Assembly (NCBI GenBank): GCA_910585065.1
Contig: CAJUCG010000029.1
Span: 1 to 22,289 of the forward strand
Direction of reading: 5' to 3'
DNA length: 22,289 nucleotides
DNA from: an uncultured Lachnospiraceae bacterium
GTDB lineage: Bacteria; Bacillota; Clostridia; Lachnospirales; Lachnospiraceae
The notes beneath the pieces were generated by a model, which saw nothing but the letters and a program-made list of their open reading frames with translations, had not been told where the DNA came from and searched no databases. The translations under genes were made by a program, and so were the position numbers. This document shows, in pieces, positions 7,437 to 15,430 of this stretch (the first letter of the stretch is position 1; every line of letters starts with the position of its first letter).

Positions 7437-7480
7437 AATATTGACAAAATTCTGAAATAATATTGACAAAATTCTGAAAC
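7437..7480 (+). repeat. Tandem 22-bp direct repeat duplicating a -35 box
   Basis: Two copies (7437-7458 and 7459-7480) match at 21 of 22 positions. Each contains TTGACA followed by AAATTCTGAAA. Only the second TTGACA (7463-7468) is at the right distance from a -10 box, so the first may be an operator half or a relic of duplication. Confidence 0.9.
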
Positions 7481-7491
7481 GTTGTTATAAT
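7463..7491 (+). promoter_or_regulatory. Consensus sigma-A promoter of the NlpC/P60 gene
   Basis: TTGACA (7463-7468), 17 bases, TATAAT (7486-7491) is a perfect consensus. Just downstream, TTCGTAA occurs at 7495-7501 and again at 7515-7521, spaced 20 bases (two helical turns), which could be a regulator site over the start of transcription. Confidence 0.9.
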
Positions 7492-7559
7492 AAGTTCGTA
7501 ATAAAGTTAACAACTTCGTAACAATTTGGAATATTGATTTAATATTTATGGAGGCCCAT

Positions 7560-8672
7560 ATGCAAAGAATCGTGAAGAAGGCAGCGTTTACTGCCCTGAC
7601 AGTTACCATGCTTTCATCGGCATCGCTTGTTTCTACCTTAGCAGACAGTGATTCGAGCGCGCTTGGCGGTTTTTCTTATCTTTATGAAAATTATCTTACT
7701 ACAAAGGAAGAGGGGGAGAGTGAGGAGGAAACAACAGCCACGCTGCTTTCCGACAAAGTGACGATTCCTGAGAATGTGGCGATTGCAAATGTAGAGGATT
7801 CCTGCAATATCCGCGAGGGTGCGGGGACAAATTACAATATTATCGGCATTTTTCCGCGCAACGCATACTGTATTGTATTGGATGAAAAGGATGGATGGGC
7901 GCGTATTAAGTCCGGCAATGTAACTGGTTATATCAAGACTGATTATCTCTTTATGGGTGAGGAGGGTTATAAAAAAGCCCGTGAACTTGTAACGTTGACT
8001 GCCACGGTTACTGCGGGTTCGGTCAATGTCCGCACAGAGCCTTCCACCGCAAGCGATGACACGATTATTATGGAAGTGAGTCGCGGAGAGAAACTTGAAG
8101 TAGTGGAGGAAGCGATCTTAAATAAGACAGATGAGAAAGCACTGATGTGGGTAAAGGTGATTGTGGATAGTTCTGACTTAAAAGAATCGGACGGGGATTC
8201 CTATGGATATCTCAGCAGCGAATTTGTCAGTGTCGGCTACGATTGGAAGACCGCGGTAAAGATTGATCCGATTGATGCTTCAATCTCCTCGATCCGTCAA
8301 AAGGTAGTTGCAGAGGCGAAAAAGCATATTGGTCTGCGCTATGTATGGGGCGGCACCAGCCTGACAAAGGGCGCGGATTGTTCCGGTTTTTGTCTGGCTG
8401 TATATCGTGCCTGTGGCATCAGCACAAAGAAAATGCCTAGAACTTCCTACGATATGGCAGCATCCTCCGCGGGAAAAACAGTTTCCTTAGCGAACGCAAA
8501 GCCGGGTGATCTGGTATTTTATGGTTCCCGAAGCGGAGTTGACCATGTGGCTCTCTATATCGGCAATAACAAGGTAATTCATGAGAGCGGCAGAAAAGAA
8601 GGCTGCAAGATCTCAAATGTAAATTACCGCAAGGTTGTTAAGATTAAAAATTTTATCGACTATATTTATTAA
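7560..8672 (+). CDS. Secreted SH3b-SH3b-NlpC/P60 cell-wall hydrolase
   Basis: The 370-residue product has a Sec signal peptide (MQRIVKKAAFTALTV..., cut probably soon after residue 28). Two bacterial SH3 domains follow at about 72-128 (CNIREGAGTNYNIIG, GYIKTDYLF) and 146-225 (VNVRTEPS, GYLSSEFVSV), and a C-terminal NlpC/P60 domain of about 120 residues. The catalytic Cys274 is in ADCSGF, with His329 in DHVALYIG and His341 in VIHESGR, giving the full triad. Such enzymes cut D-gamma-glutamyl-diamino acid bonds in peptidoglycan stem peptides, and the SH3b repeats hold them on the wall. ATG 7560 is chosen because GGAGG at 7550-7554 sits five bases before it; the in-frame ATG 7548 overlaps that ribosome site. 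The gene stands alone between a consensus promoter and a terminator, and probably serves growth or daughter-cell separation. Confidence 0.95.
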   Translation: MQRIVKKAAFTALTVTMLSSASLVSTLADSDSSALGGFSYLYENYLTTKEEGESEEETTATLLSDKVTIPENVAIANVEDSCNIREGAGTNYNIIGIFPRNAYCIVLDEKDGWARIKSGNVTGYIKTDYLFMGEEGYKKARELVTLTATVTAGSVNVRTEPSTASDDTIIMEVSRGEKLEVVEEAILNKTDEKALMWVKVIVDSSDLKESDGDSYGYLSSEFVSVGYDWKTAVKIDPIDASISSIRQKVVAEAKKHIGLRYVWGGTSLTKGADCSGFCLAVYRACGISTKKMPRTSYDMAASSAGKTVSLANAKPGDLVFYGSRSGVDHVALYIGNNKVIHESGRKEGCKISNVNYRKVVKIKNFIDYIY

Positions 8673-8675
8673 GCG

Positions 8676-8716
8676 AAAACTCTCCGACTGTTTTTATTTT
8701 TAGTCGGGGAGTTTTT
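8676..8716 (+). terminator. Intrinsic terminator after the NlpC/P60 gene
   Basis: A 14-bp stem (8676-8689 with 8702-8715, one G-T pair, core CTCCGACT/AGTCGGGG) with a T-rich loop ends in a T-run. It starts four bases after the stop codon. Confidence 0.9.
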
Positions 8717-8842
8717 ATGTACAGGTTTGTGCAAACTTTAATCTTTTTTTGTTTGGCTAAATACCGATAAGGACAATATTTTGCTAAAAACAATAATTGG
8801 TCAGTCCTCCGCAATAAAAGAATAGAAAATCGCAGCCCTCTT

Positions 8843-8851
8843 TGCTATAAT
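8843..8851 (+). promoter_or_regulatory. Extended -10 promoter of the glucuronoxylan operon
   Basis: TGCTATAAT (8843-8851) is a perfect extended -10 box, 46 bases before the GH67 start. The -35 region (TAGAAA, 8823-8828) is weak, as is usual for extended -10 promoters and for genes needing an activator or relief from a repressor. Confidence 0.65.
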
Positions 8852-8883
8852 AAAATCAGAAAATAATAGGAAATAAAAAGTAC

Positions 8884-8890
8884 AGGAGGG
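8884..8890 (+). promoter_or_regulatory. Ribosome binding site that fixes a TTG start (GH67)
   Basis: AGGAGGG at 8884-8890 lies six bases before TTG 8897. No ATG or GTG in frame has a comparable site, so the gene very probably begins with TTG. Confidence 0.8.
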
Positions 8891-8896
8891 ATTATT

Positions 8897-10930
8897 TTGA
8901 CCTATTCGGAAGCCTGGTTAAACTATCAGATCGTCGATCATCTTCGCTTTCCATTCGATACGCTCTATGCGGATATGGAAAACAAAACTGTACTTCTCGC
9001 CGCAGAAGAATTGCAGATGGCAGCAAAGAGACTGGCAAAAGTAAAATTAAACCATATCTCCGATCCTAAAATGGCAGCCCTTGCCGTACAGGGGACACAT
9101 ACGGGACGGGGTGCGATCTTTATGGAGATCGATGGATCGATACCAAATGAAGAGGGATATCAAATCTACAAGAAGAAACAGGGACTTATAATCTGCGGCG
9201 GAGGAAAGAGTGGACTTTTATATGGAACATTTGCGTTGATCCGCACAATGCAGACAAATCCAACGCTATTTTCAAAACTCTGTTCCGGAAAACAAACCTT
9301 AGAAAAGTCACCAGCAAACCCGCTTCGTATGCTGAACCATTGGGACAATACGGACGGCACCATCGAGCGCGGCTATGCGGGAAACTCTTTCTTTTTTGTC
9401 AATCACGAACTTGTAATTGACGAGCGCGTAAAAGATTATGCCAGGCTTTTGGCCTCGGTCGGGATCAATGGCACAGTGATCAACAATGTCAATGTGCGCG
9501 GCGCGGCGACAAGCTTAATCACAGGACGCTATCTGCCGCAGCTTGCAAAACTTTCTGAACTTTTTGCTCCATATGGGATAAAGCTTTATTTGAGCCTTAA
9601 TTTTGCCGCACCAATGGAACTTGGCGCACTTGCAAGCTGCGATCCGCTTGATAGAAATGTACAGAATTTCTGGAAGAAAAAAATGGAGGAGGTTTATACC
9701 GCAGTGCCGCTTTTAGGCGGTTTTTTGGTAAAGGCAGATTCCGAAGGCCGCCCGGGACCATTTACCTACGGAAGAAACCATGCGGAGGGAGCTAATATGT
9801 TAGCGAGAGCCGTTGCTCCTTACGGCGGGAAAATTATCTGGCGCTGTTTTGTCTACAACTGTAGTCAGGACTGGCGCGATCGAAAGACCGATCGCGCAAA
9901 GGCGGGATATGATAATTTTATGCCGCTCGATGGCGAATTTGCCGATAATGTGATTTTACAGATCAAAAACGGACCGATGGACTTTCAGGTGCGCGAGCCA
10001 GTATCCCCGCTCTTTTCGGGACTCAAAGCTACCAATATGATGCTTGAAGTGCAGGCGGCACAAGAATACACGGGACAGCAAAAACACTTATGTTATCTGA
10101 TTCCAATGTGGAAGGAAGTGCTTAATTTCAAGACCTACGCGGCGGGACAGACCGGCGCGGACACTGTGGCAGATATTGTATCAGGCAGATTTTATGGACA
10201 GAAAAACTGTGGAATGGCAGCGGTAGCCAACACAGGTGACGACAAGAACTGGACGGGACATGATATGGCAGCGGCAAACTTTTACGGCTTTGGAAGACTC
10301 GCTTTTGACACAGAACTCTCATCGGAGGAAATTGCGAGGGAGTGGGTGCGCTCCACTTATGGCTGTAACCGGGAGATTTTAGAATGTATGCTGCCAATGC
10401 TTTTATCCTCCTGGGAAATTTATGAAAAATACACTTCCCCGCTTGGAATTGGCTGGATGGTTAACCCGTCACATCACTATGGACCAAATGTGGATGGGTA
10501 CGAGTATGATCGCTGGGGTACATATCATTATTCCGACTGCCATGGGATGGGGGTTGACCGAACAATGGCGGGAACAGGTTATGTGGCACAGTACAATGAA
10601 CCGAACCGCAGGATGTACGAAAATATTGAGAGCTGTCCGGAAAAGCTTTTGCTGTTTTTCCACCATGTGCCATATACTTATATGTTAAAGACAGGCAAAA
10701 CCTTGATTCAGCATATCTATGACAGCCATTTTGAGGGCGCGATGCAGGCGCAAAATATGTTGTTGGATTTTGACGCGCTAAAACATACATTGCCGCCAGC
10801 CGTCTTCGAACATATTCACACCCGATTGAAAATACAATCCGACCATGCTAAGGAATGGCGGGATCGCATCAACTCTTACTATTTTCGGATGTCGGGAATC
10901 CCCGACGAGAAGGGACGCACAATATATTAA
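8897..10930 (+). CDS. aguA: GH67 alpha-glucuronidase, intracellular
   Basis: This 677-residue enzyme has the usual length for GH67 and no signal peptide. It removes (4-O-methyl-)D-glucuronic acid from the non-reducing end xylose of imported aldouronic acids. The N-terminal beta domain runs to about residue 140, followed by the TIM barrel, which starts with LRMLNHWDNTDG and GYAGNSFFF. The general acid is Glu283 in KADSEGRPGP. The two carboxylates that activate water are Asp362 in NGPMDFQ and Glu390 in QEYTGQ. Their spacing (79 and 28 residues) equals that of Glu285/Asp364/Glu392 of the Geobacillus enzyme. The C-terminal helical dimerisation region follows (residues about 480-677). It is first in a run with uxuA, uxuB and a GH43 xylosidase, which fits release and catabolism of the uronic acid. 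The start codon is TTG. Confidence 0.95.
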   Translation: MTYSEAWLNYQIVDHLRFPFDTLYADMENKTVLLAAEELQMAAKRLAKVKLNHISDPKMAALAVQGTHTGRGAIFMEIDGSIPNEEGYQIYKKKQGLIICGGGKSGLLYGTFALIRTMQTNPTLFSKLCSGKQTLEKSPANPLRMLNHWDNTDGTIERGYAGNSFFFVNHELVIDERVKDYARLLASVGINGTVINNVNVRGAATSLITGRYLPQLAKLSELFAPYGIKLYLSLNFAAPMELGALASCDPLDRNVQNFWKKKMEEVYTAVPLLGGFLVKADSEGRPGPFTYGRNHAEGANMLARAVAPYGGKIIWRCFVYNCSQDWRDRKTDRAKAGYDNFMPLDGEFADNVILQIKNGPMDFQVREPVSPLFSGLKATNMMLEVQAAQEYTGQQKHLCYLIPMWKEVLNFKTYAAGQTGADTVADIVSGRFYGQKNCGMAAVANTGDDKNWTGHDMAAANFYGFGRLAFDTELSSEEIAREWVRSTYGCNREILECMLPMLLSSWEIYEKYTSPLGIGWMVNPSHHYGPNVDGYEYDRWGTYHYSDCHGMGVDRTMAGTGYVAQYNEPNRRMYENIESCPEKLLLFFHHVPYTYMLKTGKTLIQHIYDSHFEGAMQAQNMLLDFDALKHTLPPAVFEHIHTRLKIQSDHAKEWRDRINSYYFRMSGIPDEKGRTIY

Positions 10931-10933
10931 GAA

Positions 10934-10963
10934 TTCTGTGGAACTTAAAATAAAAACTTAAAA
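10934..10963 (+). repeat. Solo flank of the hairpin leader repeat before uxuA
   Basis: TTCTGTGGAACTTAAAAT (10934-10951) matches the CTGCGGAACTAAAAA flank of the hairpin repeats, but no hairpin core is present. A second AACTTAAAAT follows right before AGGAG (10966-10970), as it does before the GH43 arabinanase gene. It looks like a site that lost, or never gained, the core. Confidence 0.6.
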
Positions 10964-10981
10964 TAAGGAGAATTAAGATTT

Positions 10982-12055
10982 ATGGATATGACTTTGCGCT
11001 GGTATGGCAGCAAACAGGACAGTGTAACTTTACAGCAGATCCGTCAAATTCCAGGGGTGACAGGCGTTATTTCCGCGCTGCATGAGATCCCTGCGGGAGA
11101 ACCTTGGTCAAAGGCGGATGTGCTGGCATTAAAAAGAGAGATTGAAGCGGCAGGCTTGAAATTTCTTGGCATTGAGAGCATCAACGTCCATGAAGATATC
11201 AAGTTAGGTTCCCCTAATCGCGACCAACTAATTGAAAATTATATTACTTCCCTTGAGAGTGTCGGCGAGGCGGATGTGCATCTTGTCTGCTACAATTTTA
11301 TGCCAATTTTCGATTGGACGAGGACGGATCTTGCGTTTCCTCTTCCGGACGGCTCAAACGCACTCGCCTACGATAAGCAGGTGATTGAAGGAATTCGCCC
11401 GGAGGATATGTTTGCGCGGATTGAAAGCGCGAGTGGCGGCTTTATTTTGCCGGGCTGGGAACCAAACCGTAAGGACGAAATCAAGGAATTATTTAAAAAA
11501 TATGAGGGCATGACTGCAGAGTGCCTGCTTCAAAATTATAAATATTTTCTGGACGCAATTATGCCAACCTGTGAAAAGTACAAAATTAAAATGGCAGTAC
11601 ACCCGGATGACCCGGCATGGAATGTTTTCGGACTGCCGCGCATTGTGACAAGTGAAGCCTCGCTTTTAAAGATCGCAGAATTAAATCCAAGCATTTACAA
11701 TGGATTTACGTTCTGCACCGGTTCCCTTGGCAGCAATCTAGAAAATGACTTGCCAAAGATTATTCGCAATCCGAAAATCGCACCGCGCATTCACTTTGCC
11801 CATGTGCGTAATATCAAATATGAAAACGAGAATTTCTTCCATGAAAGTTCTCATCTCTCTTCAGACGGCAATTTTGATATGTATGAAATTATGAAAGCAT
11901 TCCACGAGATCGGCTTTGACGGGGTACTGCGCCCAGATCATGGACGCATGATCTGGGACGAAAAAGCAAGACCAGGATATGGACTATACGATCGCGCACT
12001 CGGCGTAGCTTACTTAAATGGTCTGTGGGAAGCCATCAAAAAAGCAGAAAAATAA
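10982..12055 (+). CDS. uxuA: D-mannonate dehydratase
   Basis: The 357-residue product is a full-length UxuA. It dehydrates D-mannonate to 2-keto-3-deoxy-D-gluconate (KDG), a cytoplasmic step of glucuronate breakdown that uses Mn2+ or Fe2+. It opens with LRWYGSKQDSVTLQQIRQIP, and has GIESINVHEDIKLG and VCYNFMPIFDWTRTDL. The metal and substrate site of its TIM barrel is seen in MAVHPDDPAW (His207), FCTGSLGS, HFAHVRNI and RPDHGRMIWD. ATG 10982 follows AGGAG at 10966-10970 with a rather long 11-base gap, the gene's only odd point. It lies 51 bases after GH67 and takes the uronate that GH67 frees, once this has been isomerised and reduced. Confidence 0.96.
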   Translation: MDMTLRWYGSKQDSVTLQQIRQIPGVTGVISALHEIPAGEPWSKADVLALKREIEAAGLKFLGIESINVHEDIKLGSPNRDQLIENYITSLESVGEADVHLVCYNFMPIFDWTRTDLAFPLPDGSNALAYDKQVIEGIRPEDMFARIESASGGFILPGWEPNRKDEIKELFKKYEGMTAECLLQNYKYFLDAIMPTCEKYKIKMAVHPDDPAWNVFGLPRIVTSEASLLKIAELNPSIYNGFTFCTGSLGSNLENDLPKIIRNPKIAPRIHFAHVRNIKYENENFFHESSHLSSDGNFDMYEIMKAFHEIGFDGVLRPDHGRMIWDEKARPGYGLYDRALGVAYLNGLWEAIKKAEK

Positions 12056-12058
12056 AAA

Positions 12059-12184
12059 TTCTGCGGAACTAAAAAAACAGCAGGGTTCCCAAAACAGTGC
12101 CGGAAGGATTTTTCTTTGAGCAGAGCGAACAGAAAATCCTTCCACGATAAAGGCACTGTGTAAGAACCCTGCGGAACTAAAAAT
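12059..12184 (+). repeat. Hairpin leader repeat between uxuA and uxuB
   Basis: One hairpin core flanked by CTGCGGAACTAAAAA on both sides. Stems are GCAGGGTTC (12080-12088) with GAACCCTGC (12164-12172), ACAGTGCC (12094-12101) with GGCACTGT (12152-12159), and GGAAGGAT (12102-12109) with ATCCTTCC (12136-12143), extended by T-A pairs. Compared with the copies at 3293-3502, several paired positions have changed on both sides and still pair. The right flank runs straight into the uxuB ribosome site (AGGAGA, 12185-12190). Confidence 0.88.
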
Positions 12185-12198
12185 AGGAGACTCTATTT

Positions 12199-13803
12199 AT
12201 GAAATTAACAGATATCAAGAATGCTACAGGGCGGGAAGAATTTACCGCAAAGGGCTATGATATATTCCACTATGACCGCGAGGCGGTTGCAGCATGCACA
12301 AAAGCAGCACCGGAGTGGATTCATTTTGGTGCGGGCAATATCTTCCGCGCGTTTCCTGCGGCAGTATTGCAAATGCTTCTTGAAAAGGGGTGTGCGGATA
12401 CCGGGCTGATTGTGTGCGAGGGATTTGACGAAGAGATTATCAGGAAGGCATATCGCCCATATGACAATCTAAGTCTTCTCGTCGTATTAAAAGCAGATGG
12501 CTCCATTGAAAAGAAAGTAATTGGCAGTGTGGTGGAGTCCCTGACGGCAAACGAGGAGGGGGAAGATAGGAAAAGACTTTTGGAAATATTTTCCAATCCA
12601 TCTTTGAAGATGGCAAGTTTTACGATCACAGAAAAAGGATATGCGATCAATCTTCCGGATGGAAATTATATGCCCGTGGTCAAGGAAGATATGGAGAAGG
12701 GGACATTCCAGCATATTATGGGGAAGGTCACCAACCTTTTGTACGCGCGCTATCAAAATGGTGCTGCACCGATCGCCATGGTCAGTATGGACAATTGCTC
12801 GCACAACGGAGATAAATTGAAGGCGGCTGTCACCGCATACGCAAAAGAATGGGCGAAAAACGGACTGGTGGAGAAAGGGTTTGTAGAGTATGTAAATGAT
12901 CCCACAAAGGTTTCTTTCCCGTGGAGCATGATTGACAAGATCACGCCACGCCCGGATGCAATGGTACAGGATATGCTAAAAAAAGATGGATTTCTGGATA
13001 CGGATCTAATTATCACTGGCAAGAACACCTACACCGCACCATTTGTTAACGCGGAGGAAACACAGTATCTTGTGATCGAGGACGATTTTCCAAACGGAAA
13101 AATTCCGCTTGATCAGGGGGGAATTTATTTTACCGACCGTCAGACTGTGGATAAGGTGGAGAAGATGAAAGTCTGCACCTGCTTAAATCCGCTACACACC
13201 GCGCTCGCCATTTTTGGCTGTTTGTTGTCCTATACTACCATCCATGAAGAGATGGAAGATACCGAGTTACGTACACTTATCACGCGCATGGGCTACGAGG
13301 AAGGGATGCCAGTTGTCGTAAATCCGGGAATTTTAAAACCAGAAGATTTTATTGATGCGGTTTTGACCAAACGTCTGCCAAATATTTTTATGCCGGATAC
13401 ACCACAGCGCATTGCAACGGATACTTCCCAGAAACTTCCAATTCGCTTTGGCGAGACAATCAAGGCTTATCTTGCAAAAGGGCAGGGGGTTCATCACCTT
13501 ACCTTTATTCCACTTGTGCTGGCAGGATATCTGCGCTATCTTTTAGGAGTCGACGATACCGGGGAAAAATTCGCCCCTTCTTCCGATCCGATGTTGGAGG
13601 AATTGACAAAAGTATTGGAAGGTATAAATTTTGGAGAGCGCGCAGGAAAAGAAAGTCTTGACGGTATCTTATCCCGCGAAGATCTCTTTGCCGTAAACTT
13701 AGTAGAATGCGGTTTGGCGGAAAAAATCACAGAGTACTTTAACGAGCTGAATGCGGGAGTCGGCGCAGTGCGGGCAACATTAAAAAAATATGTTTCAATT
13801 TGA
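12199..13803 (+). CDS. uxuB: D-mannonate oxidoreductase (fructuronate reductase), mannitol dehydrogenase family
   Basis: The 534-residue protein belongs to the polyol-specific long-chain dehydrogenase family. It has an N-terminal Rossmann domain with HFGAGNIFRAF (about residues 42-52) for NAD(H) and a helical C-terminal domain with NPLHTALAIFG. The catalytic lysine is Lys247 in WSMIDKITPRP. It reduces D-fructuronate to D-mannonate, which UxuA then dehydrates; mannitol- or tagaturonate-specific relatives are excluded mainly by the context. The start ATG 12199 has AGGAGA eight bases upstream. It stands between uxuA, from which it is separated by a hairpin repeat, and the GH43 xylosidase gene 12 bases downstream. 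Length and motifs are normal. Confidence 0.93.
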   Translation: MKLTDIKNATGREEFTAKGYDIFHYDREAVAACTKAAPEWIHFGAGNIFRAFPAAVLQMLLEKGCADTGLIVCEGFDEEIIRKAYRPYDNLSLLVVLKADGSIEKKVIGSVVESLTANEEGEDRKRLLEIFSNPSLKMASFTITEKGYAINLPDGNYMPVVKEDMEKGTFQHIMGKVTNLLYARYQNGAAPIAMVSMDNCSHNGDKLKAAVTAYAKEWAKNGLVEKGFVEYVNDPTKVSFPWSMIDKITPRPDAMVQDMLKKDGFLDTDLIITGKNTYTAPFVNAEETQYLVIEDDFPNGKIPLDQGGIYFTDRQTVDKVEKMKVCTCLNPLHTALAIFGCLLSYTTIHEEMEDTELRTLITRMGYEEGMPVVVNPGILKPEDFIDAVLTKRLPNIFMPDTPQRIATDTSQKLPIRFGETIKAYLAKGQGVHHLTFIPLVLAGYLRYLLGVDDTGEKFAPSSDPMLEELTKVLEGINFGERAGKESLDGILSREDLFAVNLVECGLAEKITEYFNELNAGVGAVRATLKKYVSI

Positions 13804-13815
13804 AAGGAAACTGCC

Positions 13816-15372
13816 ATGTCAAAAGTAAAAAATCCGATTTTATCCGGTTTTTATCCTGACCCGTCAATTTGTCGGGTCAAAGATACCTATTATATTGTGA
13901 ATTCTACATTTGCCTATTTTCCGGGCGTACCAATTTTTGCAAGCAAAGATTTGTGTCATTTTCGCCAGATTGGAAATATTCTTGATCGCCCTTCTCAGCT
14001 TCCCCTTGGGAATGATGGGATGTCGCGCGGAATTTTCGCACCGACAATCCGGTATTATGACGGTGTGTTTTATATGATCACCACTAATGTTTCCTTTGGG
14101 GGAAATTTTATCGTTACCGCCACCGATCCAGCCGGTCCTTGGTCGGAACCACATTATTTAAAGGGAGCGGAGGGAATTGATCCGAGCATCTTTTTTGATG
14201 AGGACGGAAAGTGCTACTATATCGGCACGCGCCCAAATCCGGAAGGTGTGCGCTACAACGGGGATTGGTATATTTATATTCAGGAGCTTGATATAAAGAA
14301 TTTCTGTCTTGTCGGAGACTACAAACTAGCCTGGAAAGGGGCAATGCGCGATGCTGAATGGCCGGAAGGTCCGCATTTGTACAAGAAGGATGGCTGGTAT
14401 TATATTATGCACGCCGAGGGCGGCACGGGACCTTCCCACGCAGTCTGTGTGGCGCGCAGCAAAGAAATTTTCGGTTCGTATGTCGGAAATTTTGACAACC
14501 CGATCTTAACCCACCGCCATCTGGGAAAGTCCTATCCGATCCGCTATGTCGGACATGCCGACTTAGTGGATACCCCGGAAGGCGACTGGTATATGGTAAT
14601 GCTTGCCTCCCGTCCATGTGAGGGGTATAGCGGACTGGGGCGCGAAACCTTCCTTGCGAAAGTTACCTGGGAGAATGGCTGGCCGGTAGTCAACGAGGGA
14701 GAAGGAAGATTAACTGATATCTTGGATGTTGATCTCTCAGAGGAAGATGCATTGCCGGAGCAGGATTTTTATACCTTCCATGACCGGGCACTTGACCCGC
14801 ATTTTGTGACCGTGCGCAATCCAAAACCGGATATGTATTCCCTTGAGAGAATTCCGGGAAAACTCGCCCTAAAAACGGCGGCGGAAGTGATTACAGCACC
14901 GACAACCGCCTCCTATCTTGGTGTGCGGCAAAAGAGTTATAATTATATGGCGGAGACGCGGATGGAATTCGCTCCCGGTGTGGGCGAAGAGGCAGGAATC
15001 GTTATTTTGCAGAGCGAGATGGCAAGTCTGCGCTTTGTGGTAATGGAAGAAAATGGAAAATTTCTGCTGCGTGTGGTGAAATTTGGTGAATCACCGAACC
15101 GCGTAGACTCTGTAATTGCAGAAACTACACTTCCACAGGCAAAGATCGCGATCACCCTAAAAATCATGCAGAGAGGACAGAAGCTTTCTTTTTGGTATGC
15201 TCTGCAAAATGAAGCCTTTGCAAAACTTCCAGCCGAGGCGGACGCACGCTTTTTAAGCACTGAGATGGCGGGCGGATTTGTTGGCAATACTATCGGAATG
15301 TATGCAAGTGCAAATCACAGGGATTCAGGAAACTACGCACTATTTGACTATTTTGCTGTTACCGATCTATAA
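13816..15372 (+). CDS. xynB: GH43 beta-xylosidase (possibly also alpha-L-arabinofuranosidase), intracellular
   Basis: The 518-residue enzyme resembles the GH43 subfamily 11 xylosidases such as that of Selenomonas ruminantium. A five-bladed propeller (about 1-310) carries Asp15 in YPDPSIC (base), Asp122 in GIDPSIFFDEDG (pKa modulator) and Glu184 in WPEGPHLY (acid). A C-terminal beta-sandwich (about 320-518, ending in DYFAVTDL) closes the active site in this subfamily. There is no signal peptide, so it cuts xylose from short imported xylo-oligosaccharides, including those freed of glucuronate by GH67. It starts 12 bases after the uxuB stop with AAAGGAAA as a weak ribosome site, so it is probably translated together with uxuB. 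Some relatives also release arabinose; the sequence does not settle this. Confidence 0.94.
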   Translation: MSKVKNPILSGFYPDPSICRVKDTYYIVNSTFAYFPGVPIFASKDLCHFRQIGNILDRPSQLPLGNDGMSRGIFAPTIRYYDGVFYMITTNVSFGGNFIVTATDPAGPWSEPHYLKGAEGIDPSIFFDEDGKCYYIGTRPNPEGVRYNGDWYIYIQELDIKNFCLVGDYKLAWKGAMRDAEWPEGPHLYKKDGWYYIMHAEGGTGPSHAVCVARSKEIFGSYVGNFDNPILTHRHLGKSYPIRYVGHADLVDTPEGDWYMVMLASRPCEGYSGLGRETFLAKVTWENGWPVVNEGEGRLTDILDVDLSEEDALPEQDFYTFHDRALDPHFVTVRNPKPDMYSLERIPGKLALKTAAEVITAPTTASYLGVRQKSYNYMAETRMEFAPGVGEEAGIVILQSEMASLRFVVMEENGKFLLRVVKFGESPNRVDSVIAETTLPQAKIAITLKIMQRGQKLSFWYALQNEAFAKLPAEADARFLSTEMAGGFVGNTIGMYASANHRDSGNYALFDYFAVTDL

Positions 15373-15417
15373 ATTTTTGCTGTGGATCAGGTGGGGAAGA
15401 GATTTGGCAATAGGATA

Positions 15418-15424
15418 AAGGAGG
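15418..15424 (+). promoter_or_regulatory. Strong ribosome binding site before a TTG start
   Basis: AAGGAGG (15418-15424) lies six bases before TTG 15431. Its near-perfect match to the anti-Shine-Dalgarno is the main evidence for the small gene that follows. Confidence 0.7.
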
Positions 15425-15430
15425 ATATCG

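Noticed and set aside
8795..8808. Possible GntR-type (UxuR-like) operator half ATTGGTCAGTCC
   Set aside because: Only one half-site is seen; the second half does not complete the palindrome, so it cannot be supported.
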